The position numbers were made by a program, and so were the translations under genes. Below, piece after piece: positions 22,237 to 27,474 of a DNA stretch of 27,474 nucleotides. Below the pieces are notes generated by a model. That model did not search any database. It worked only from the letters and a program-made list of their open reading frames with translations, and was not told where the DNA came from. The DNA comes from DATJPR01 sp035506295 (lineage in GTDB: Bacteria > Bacteroidota > Ignavibacteria > UBA10030 > UBA6906), in the NCBI GenBank assembly GCA_035506295.1, contig DATJPR010000143.1, positions 1 through 27,474 on the forward strand, read 5' to 3'. The stretch's first letter is position 1, and each line of letters begins with the position of its first letter.

Positions 22237-25200
22237 ATGTATCTCTCGAAACTTGAAGTGGTGGGGTTCAAATCCTTCGCACAGAAGGTAAACCTCATTT
22301 TCGACAGCGGGATCTCTGCGATCGTCGGGCCGAACGGGTGCGGCAAGACGAATATTGTTGACGCTATCAGGTGGGTCCTGGGCGAGCAGCGGTACAGCGC
22401 CCTCCGCAGCGACAAGATGGAAGACGTCATCTTCAATGGGACGAAAGGGAGAAAGCCGCTGGGCATGGCGGAAGCCTCGCTGGTCATCGAGAACAACAAG
22501 GGAATTCTTCCGTCCGAATATACCCAGGTGACGGTCGGCCGCAGAGTCTATCGTTCGGGCGAAAGCGAATATCTCCTCAACAAGGTTCCTTGCCGGTTAA
22601 AAGACATCCTTGACCTGTTCATGGACACCGGCATGGGCGCCGATGCGTATTCGGTGATCGAGCTGAAGATGATAGAGGTCATCCTCAGCGACAAGGCCGA
22701 GGAGCGGCGGCGGTTGTTCGAAGAGGCGGCGGGCGTCACGAAATACAAGCACCGCCGAAAGGCCGCATACAGAAAACTCGAGGACGTCCGCGCCGATCTT
22801 CAGAGAGTCAACGACATCGTCGCCGAGGTCCAGAAGGCAGTCAATGCGCTCGAACGCCAGGCGCGGAAGGCGGAACAGTTCAACACCTTGAAAGAGCGCC
22901 TCCGGTCGCTCGAAGTCGACCTGATGGAGCGCGAATACGCGCACTTGCTGGAGCGCATTGCCGCACTCGAGGTCCAGCTGGGATCCATGCAGAGCGATCG
23001 GTCGCGGCTCGACATCGATCTTTCCTCCGAAGAGGGCCGACTCGACGCGCTACGGCGCTCTCTCCTGGAGGAGGAAAAAACGCTCGCCGAGGCCCAGCGG
23101 GACGTCAGCGAACAACGCGAAAAGACGCACCAGGTGGAACAGAACGCGGCGATCGCGTTCGAACGGATCAGCGCCCTTCGCTCGACGGTCCAGCGGCTGA
23201 ACAAGGAACGGGAGAACCACCTTCTCGAAATTGAGCAGACATCCGCAGCCCGGGCTTCCTATCACCTACGGATCGGGGAATTGGAAGGAGTGGTGGAGAC
23301 AACGACGGCGCTCCAGCACACCAGGCAGGAGGAGCTGCGGACCTTCGAACAGGTGCTGGATGCGCGCGCGAAGTCCCAGCAGGAGCTGAACGAGAAAACG
23401 ATCGCCATCGTCCGCCAGGTTGCCGAGCTCGAGGCGGAACAGGATCGCAAACGTACCCGCGCATCGGATCTCGACAGCCGCAAAAACCGGGCGATGGAAG
23501 AGATCGACAAATACGAGCACGAGTCGAAGCGCCTGGACGGCCTTATCAGCGAGTTGATGGAAGAGGACCGGCGGCTCCGGCGGTCGTTCAGCGAAGCCGA
23601 ATCGGCGTACTACGACGCGGAGAAGCAGCGAAACACCATCGCGTCGCAGATCGAAGAACTCCAGCGTGCAACGCTCGAGACGCGCGCACAGGTGGAACAA
23701 TCCCGGACGAGGGCGGAATTTCTCCAGGGGTTGATCGATCGCAATGAAGGTCTGTCGGAAGGCGTCCGCTTTCTCGCCACCACTCCGCATTGGAAGAATG
23801 CGCCCGCGCTCACCGTTGCCGACGCCATCCACGCCGACGAACGACTTCGTCCAGCGATCGAAGCGGGCCTGGGAGAGTTCGCGGCATATGTCGTGGCCGC
23901 GAATGCGGAGGAGGCGGAAAACGCCGTCGGCCTGCTCACGGAAGAGGATCGCGGCAAGGCGACGTTCGTCTGTCTCGATCGTGTTCCAGTGATCCATGCT
24001 GCACTTCCGGCCATCTCCGGAGAAGGAATCGTCGGATGGGCCGTACAGAAATCGTCCTTCGAACCGGCCTACGCCTCGTTATTCGGATATCTGCTCGACA
24101 GGATCCTGATCGTTGAGGACGTGAAGACCGCGCGACGCGTCACCTCCCGGTTCGCCGGGATCCGCTGCGTGACGGTGAACGGCGAGATCGAGGCCGGGTC
24201 GGGAATCCGGCGCGGCGGAAGCAGGCGCCAGGATGAAGGCGGCATGATCGGCAAGCGAGAGCAGATCCGCGAACTCCTGGCAAGGGCTGACGACCTCGGG
24301 AAGACGGCTGAATCCCAGGTGGCCCGCCAGGCGGAGCTGCAGAGGGGCCTCGATGCCATCGACCTGAAAGTCTTGGGCGATGCCGTGAAGAAAGTGGAAA
24401 AGGAGATGAACGCGGTCGAGATGAGGATCGCGCAGGTCCAGTTCGAGAAGAAACGCGCCGCGGACATCATCGCCGGAAGCAGGGAAGAATCCGTCCAGAT
24501 CGATGAAGAGGCTTCCGCGCTGAGGAAGGAGATCGAAGAATCGTCCCCGCTTCTCGTCGAAGCGAGGGGCGAGAAAGATCGTGTGGAACGCGAACAGGGC
24601 GGTCTGGCAAAGGAGCTGGAGCTTCTGGAGAAGGAGTGGAATCAACGGTCGGAAGAGCTCCAGCAGTCCGGGCTCGAAATTGTCCGTTGCACGCACGATC
24701 TCGAGAATGCCCGCGCAGAGGATCGCAGGGCCGAGGAAACCATCGGCGAGCTGCAGAGAACGATCGCCGCCAACGAATCGGAGCTGGCGGCGGCGGAGGA
24801 GGCGACGCGCGGGTTGGAAGCGGGCGTGCAGGGATATGACGCGCAGCTCGAACTCCTGCGCAAGGAGCTCGCCGTGCTGGAGGCGCGCCGGAACGACGCC
24901 GAAGCCGCGGCCATGACCGCGCGCGAGGAGATCCACCGCGTTGAACTCGGCATCAAGGACCAGCGGAGAAGCCATGACGAGTCGCTCGAGGCGCTGCACG
25001 CGCACGAGCTGCAGGTGCATGACCTGCGGTCAAAGGTGGAACAACTGCTGCAGCGGGCACACGACGAGTTTGAGTTGACGCTTCTGCAAAAACAATACTC
25101 GCCGGACGAGTTCGTTGATTTCGCCGCCCTTCGGGAGGAGATCCCGGCACTCCGTGACAAGATCAAGGGGCTCGGGAACATCAACTTCGCCGCGTTCGAA

Positions 25201-25806
25201 GAGTTTGAGGAGGAAAAGAAGCGCTGGGAGACGATGAATACCCAGCGCACGGATCTTCTCGATGCCGAGAAGAACCTGCTCGCCACGATCGAGGAGATCA
25301 ATCAAACGGCGCAAAACCTCTTCCTCGACACCTTCGCGAAGATCAGGACCAATTTCATCGATACGTTCAAGAGCCTGTTCGAGCCCGGCGACGAGTGCGA
25401 TCTCCGACTCGAGGAGGGTGTCGACCCGCTCGAGGCGAGGATCGAGATCATCGCGAAACCGAGGGGCAAGCGGCCCACCTCCATTGATCTGCTTTCCGGC
25501 GGAGAGAAGACCCTCACGGCCATCGCCCTGCTGTTCGCGATCTACCTGGTGAAGCCGAGCCCGTTCTGCATCCTCGATGAAGTCGATGCACCCCTTGATG
25601 ACGCCAACATCGATCGGTTCACCCGCATCCTCAGGAAGTTCTCGAACAACACGCAGTTCATCGTGGTGACGCACAACAAGCGGACGATGGAGGCGGCAAA
25701 CGCCCTCTACGGCATTACGATGGAGGAAGAAGGAGTCTCGAAGATCGTTACGGTGCGCTTCAATCAAACGGGGACCGCCGCGTCCGCGGCGCTTGCAGCA
25801 GGGTAG
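22237..25806 (+). CDS. smc: Chromosome segregation protein SMC
   Basis: SMC dimers, with ScpA/ScpB, extrude DNA loops and organise the chromosome for segregation. The 1189-aa length is typical. The N-terminal ATPase half has Walker A GPNGCGKT (31-38) within a DAIRWVLGEQ context. Long charged coiled coils (about 165-500 and 665-1000) flank a hinge (about 505-660, with GVRFLATTPHW and LRPAIEAGLGEFAAYVV). The C-terminal half has the signature LSGGEK (1086-1091) and Walker B FCILDEVDAPLDD (D1114, E1115). It is co-directional with the upstream GH2-like gene, separated by 17 bp, and the next gene's ribosome site overlaps its stop codon. scpA, scpB and ftsY are not in the window. Confidence 0.97.
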   Translation: MYLSKLEVVGFKSFAQKVNLIFDSGISAIVGPNGCGKTNIVDAIRWVLGEQRYSALRSDKMEDVIFNGTKGRKPLGMAEASLVIENNKGILPSEYTQVTVGRRVYRSGESEYLLNKVPCRLKDILDLFMDTGMGADAYSVIELKMIEVILSDKAEERRRLFEEAAGVTKYKHRRKAAYRKLEDVRADLQRVNDIVAEVQKAVNALERQARKAEQFNTLKERLRSLEVDLMEREYAHLLERIAALEVQLGSMQSDRSRLDIDLSSEEGRLDALRRSLLEEEKTLAEAQRDVSEQREKTHQVEQNAAIAFERISALRSTVQRLNKERENHLLEIEQTSAARASYHLRIGELEGVVETTTALQHTRQEELRTFEQVLDARAKSQQELNEKTIAIVRQVAELEAEQDRKRTRASDLDSRKNRAMEEIDKYEHESKRLDGLISELMEEDRRLRRSFSEAESAYYDAEKQRNTIASQIEELQRATLETRAQVEQSRTRAEFLQGLIDRNEGLSEGVRFLATTPHWKNAPALTVADAIHADERLRPAIEAGLGEFAAYVVAANAEEAENAVGLLTEEDRGKATFVCLDRVPVIHAALPAISGEGIVGWAVQKSSFEPAYASLFGYLLDRILIVEDVKTARRVTSRFAGIRCVTVNGEIEAGSGIRRGGSRRQDEGGMIGKREQIRELLARADDLGKTAESQVARQAELQRGLDAIDLKVLGDAVKKVEKEMNAVEMRIAQVQFEKKRAADIIAGSREESVQIDEEASALRKEIEESSPLLVEARGEKDRVEREQGGLAKELELLEKEWNQRSEELQQSGLEIVRCTHDLENARAEDRRAEETIGELQRTIAANESELAAAEEATRGLEAGVQGYDAQLELLRKELAVLEARRNDAEAAAMTAREEIHRVELGIKDQRRSHDESLEALHAHELQVHDLRSKVEQLLQRAHDEFELTLLQKQYSPDEFVDFAALREEIPALRDKIKGLGNINFAAFEEFEEEKKRWETMNTQRTDLLDAEKNLLATIEEINQTAQNLFLDTFAKIRTNFIDTFKSLFEPGDECDLRLEEGVDPLEARIEIIAKPRGKRPTSIDLLSGGEKTLTAIALLFAIYLVKPSPFCILDEVDAPLDDANIDRFTRILRKFSNNTQFIVVTHNKRTMEAANALYGITMEEEGVSKIVTVRFNQTGTAASAALAAG

Positions 25807-25814
25807 GAGAAGAC

Positions 25815-26540
25815 GTGGCAATACGGATCTTTGTCGATTTTGACGGTACGATCGCGGTGAAAGACGTCGGCGACACGCTGTTCCACCGGCTGGGCGGTGC
25901 GGCGGTCGAAGAGGCAATCGAAGCGTATCTCGCGGAGCGAAGCTCATCGCGCACGTGCCTGGAGCGGAAGGTCAAGGCGGCCGAAAGCCTGACCAAGGAT
26001 CAGTTCGATGCACTCATTGATGAGTATGCGATCGATCCGGGGTTTTCCGATTTCGTGAACTTTTGTCGGTCTCATGATCTGCTCCTCTGCATCCTGAGCG
26101 ACGGGCTGGATTACTACATCGACCGCATTCTGGAAAGGCACGGCATTCACCACGTCGAGCGGTATTCGAATCTTCTCCGGGTGGAGCAGGTGGGGGAAGG
26201 GAGCGGGCTCAAGCTGAGTGTTGAGTTCCCGTCGGAGAATTCCGAGTGCGACCGGTGCGCGTGCTGCAAGCGAAATATCATGCTCAGCAAGTCGGGAGAA
26301 GAAGATTTTCTGGTCTACGTGGGTGAAGGATATTCGGATCGGTGCCCGGCTGCCTATGCGGATCTGGTGTTCGCGAAAGATGCACTCCAGGCGCATTGCC
26401 AGCAGGTGAACATCAGCTATCTGCCGTACCGGACATTCGCCGACGTGCGGCTTGGCGTTGAGCAGCTCCTGGCACGGAAGGTTCTTCGTCCCCGTCGACG
26501 CGCAGCAATCCGCCGGGCGGCGGCATGGATTGCAGAATGA
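25815..26540 (+). CDS. HAD-family phosphatase (MtnX/phosphoserine-phosphatase-like)
   Basis: The 241-aa protein has the HAD motifs: nucleophile and acid in FVDFDGTIAVKD (motif I, D8 and D10), motif II LCILSDGLDYYI, a Lys candidate in CCKRN, and motif IV VGEGYSDRCPAAYAD. Together with an alpha-helical cap between motifs I and II it belongs to the subclass-I group that includes MtnX and phosphoserine phosphatase-like enzymes. A Cys cluster C145-x2-C148-x-C150-C151 precedes the Lys, as in several MtnX-like proteins, and may bind zinc. The start is a GTG with GGAG 5 nt upstream that overlaps the smc stop codon. No methionine-salvage gene is nearby, so an MtnX role is unproven. It may dephosphorylate a small metabolite. 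Confidence 0.8.
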   Translation: MAIRIFVDFDGTIAVKDVGDTLFHRLGGAAVEEAIEAYLAERSSSRTCLERKVKAAESLTKDQFDALIDEYAIDPGFSDFVNFCRSHDLLLCILSDGLDYYIDRILERHGIHHVERYSNLLRVEQVGEGSGLKLSVEFPSENSECDRCACCKRNIMLSKSGEEDFLVYVGEGYSDRCPAAYADLVFAKDALQAHCQQVNISYLPYRTFADVRLGVEQLLARKVLRPRRRAAIRRAAAWIAE

Positions 26541-26564
26541 CCACGATTCCCGCGGAATGAAACG

Positions 26565-27143
26565 GTGAATGCACGGAAGATCATGTTCAGCATACGGAGC
26601 TACACTCCGATTCCGTTCCTGATTCTTATGGTGGCGTTCGCGCGTCCGACCGTCGCAAGCATGCTCGCGGGCTTTCTTATCATGATCGTTGGAGAGTGCA
26701 TACGGTTCTGGGGAGTCTCGATCGCAGGCGCGGAGACGAGGACGACGGGGACGGTGGGCGGAACGTACCTTATCACGATCGGGCCGTTCGGGTATGTTCG
26801 CAATCCTCTCTACGTCGGGAACATGCTGGTGTACATCGGCGTGGGCGTCATGTCTCTGGCGCTCTTCCCGTGGCTACCGCTGGTCGCGCTCGTGTGGTTT
26901 GTTGTCCAGTATTCCCTCATCATCACCGATGAGGAATCGTACCTCCGCACCCGTTTCGGTGAGCAGTATCGTGTGTACTGTCAACATGTGCGGCGTTTTG
27001 TCCCGAGGATTCCCCCGTACCGGCCGGCGCAACCGCCGCCCAAGTCCGTGGATATCCGGGAGGGACTGGATTCCGAGCGGCGGACGCTTCAGGCCATAGG
27101 CCTGGTCACCGTCGCGATTGTCGTCATCTACTTCGTCCGGTGA
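26565..27143 (+). CDS. Isoprenylcysteine carboxylmethyltransferase-family membrane protein
   Basis: The 192-aa protein has helices at about 17-32, 34-50, 85-103, 105-125 and a final one at 174-190. The ICMT/PEMT signature is present: a GPFGYVRNPLYVGN loop followed by EESYLRTRFGEQYRVYCQHVRRFVPR, which binds SAM. Bacterial members methylate unknown small lipids or quinol-like substrates; protein prenylation is not expected in this cell type. The GTG start at 26565 has only a weak ribosome site; an in-frame ATG at 26583 (MFSIRSYTPIPF) is an alternative. The extra C-terminal helix after the family core is unusual. It ends 5 bp before lpxB, so a role in envelope lipid modification is an attractive guess from context only. 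Confidence 0.75.
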   Translation: MNARKIMFSIRSYTPIPFLILMVAFARPTVASMLAGFLIMIVGECIRFWGVSIAGAETRTTGTVGGTYLITIGPFGYVRNPLYVGNMLVYIGVGVMSLALFPWLPLVALVWFVVQYSLIITDEESYLRTRFGEQYRVYCQHVRRFVPRIPPYRPAQPPPKSVDIREGLDSERRTLQAIGLVTVAIVVIYFVR

Positions 27144-27148
27144 GGCCA

Positions 27149-27474
27149 ATGCCGGGACGCATCCTCTTCATTGCGGGCGAAGCGTCCGGAGACCTTCACG
27201 GCGCAGGAGTGGTGCGGGCGCTGAAACGCCACCGTCCGGATCTCGATCTTTTTGGGGTGGGCGGCGATCAGATGCGCGGTGAAGGAATGGATGTTCTTTT
27301 CCATATCGACAGACTCGCGTTCATGGGTTTTGTCGAAGTCCTGAAGAACCTCCACACCGTGAGGGAGCTGAGGAACAGGCTGGCGTCGACGCTGAAGAGT
27401 CGCATACCCGACGTCGCCGTGCTCATCGACTACCCCGGATTCAACCTGCGTTTCGCGAAGACGCTCTCGGGGCT
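27149..27474 (+). CDS. lpxB: Lipid-A-disaccharide synthase (3' end cut by window)
   Basis: Only the first 108 codons are present. The N-terminus (MPGRILFIAGEASGDLHGAG, then LFGVGGDQMRGEGMDVLF, LAFMGFVEVLKNL and VLIDYPGFNLR) is characteristic of LpxB, the GT-B glycosyltransferase that joins UDP-2,3-diacylglucosamine to lipid X to form the lipid A disaccharide at the inner membrane. The ATG at 27149 follows a TGAGG that overlaps the preceding gene's stop. Its presence shows that the organism makes lipid A and hence has a lipopolysaccharide-type outer membrane. No catalytic C-terminal residues can be inspected. Confidence 0.92.
   Translation, partial: MPGRILFIAGEASGDLHGAGVVRALKRHRPDLDLFGVGGDQMRGEGMDVLFHIDRLAFMGFVEVLKNLHTVRELRNRLASTLKSRIPDVAVLIDYPGFNLRFAKTLSG

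Noticed and set aside
1..27474. CRISPR arrays, tRNA/rRNA genes, insertion sequences, prophage or toxin-antitoxin modules
   Set aside because: I looked for regular repeat-spacer patterns, tRNA arms with CCA ends, transposase motifs and small paired genes and saw none. Intergenic gaps are all below about 215 bp.

Overview
The window (27.5 kb, roughly 60% GC by eye) is a densely packed, almost entirely plus-strand segment of a bacterial chromosome. LpxB (lipid A synthesis) at the right edge and a periplasmic efflux adaptor indicate a Gram-negative cell envelope. The rhomboid with a short cytosolic C-terminal helical tail, GatB (indirect Gln/Asn-tRNA charging) and -10 elements of the form TAnnTT(TTG) point, as an inference, to the Bacteroidota/Chlorobiota/Ignavibacteriota branch. 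I cannot name a species. No tRNA, rRNA, CRISPR array, insertion sequence or prophage gene was seen; this is core chromosome rather than an accessory island.

Layout. (1) Positions 1-1252: the 3' part of a ferredoxin/flavin oxidoreductase. (2) 1446-6890: a MacA-like adaptor, a MacB/FtsX-type permease without its ATPase, uvrB starting on the base after the permease stop, then comF. comF is bracketed by two near-identical 14-nt motifs and followed by a small heptamer tandem repeat. (3) 7057-7848: a metallophosphoesterase on the minus strand, the only minus-strand gene. It converges on comF and diverges from gap across an intergenic region with two opposed promoter candidates and a perfect 8-bp inverted repeat. 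(4) 8035-19382: a long co-directional run gap, pgk, rhomboid, ispG, ymdB-like phosphodiesterase, folD, pruA-type aldehyde dehydrogenase, sucC, gatB, tpiA. It combines lower glycolysis, isoprenoid, one-carbon, proline/glutamate and TCA functions and closes with a very strong intrinsic terminator. (5) 19595-27474: a new unit with its own promoter: a signal-peptide-bearing glycoside-hydrolase-2-fold protein with six C-terminal membrane helices, smc, a HAD phosphatase, an isoprenylcysteine-methyltransferase-family membrane protein, and the start of lpxB.

Most genes are ordinary housekeeping genes. The strongest candidate for something undescribed is the GH2-fold membrane protein at 19595-22219. 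It keeps the three-domain GH2 architecture, but both catalytic glutamates appear to be replaced (acid/base position Asp443, nucleophile position Ser521), and it is fused to a multi-pass membrane domain. This suggests a membrane-anchored carbohydrate-binding or sensing pseudoenzyme. A second point of interest is the left-edge oxidoreductase, whose FAD-binding closing segment lies before the Rossmann domain and whose second iron-sulfur motif has His in place of one Cys. Four plus-strand promoter candidates share a TTG-N20-TAnnTT layout, which could be tested as the local housekeeping promoter.
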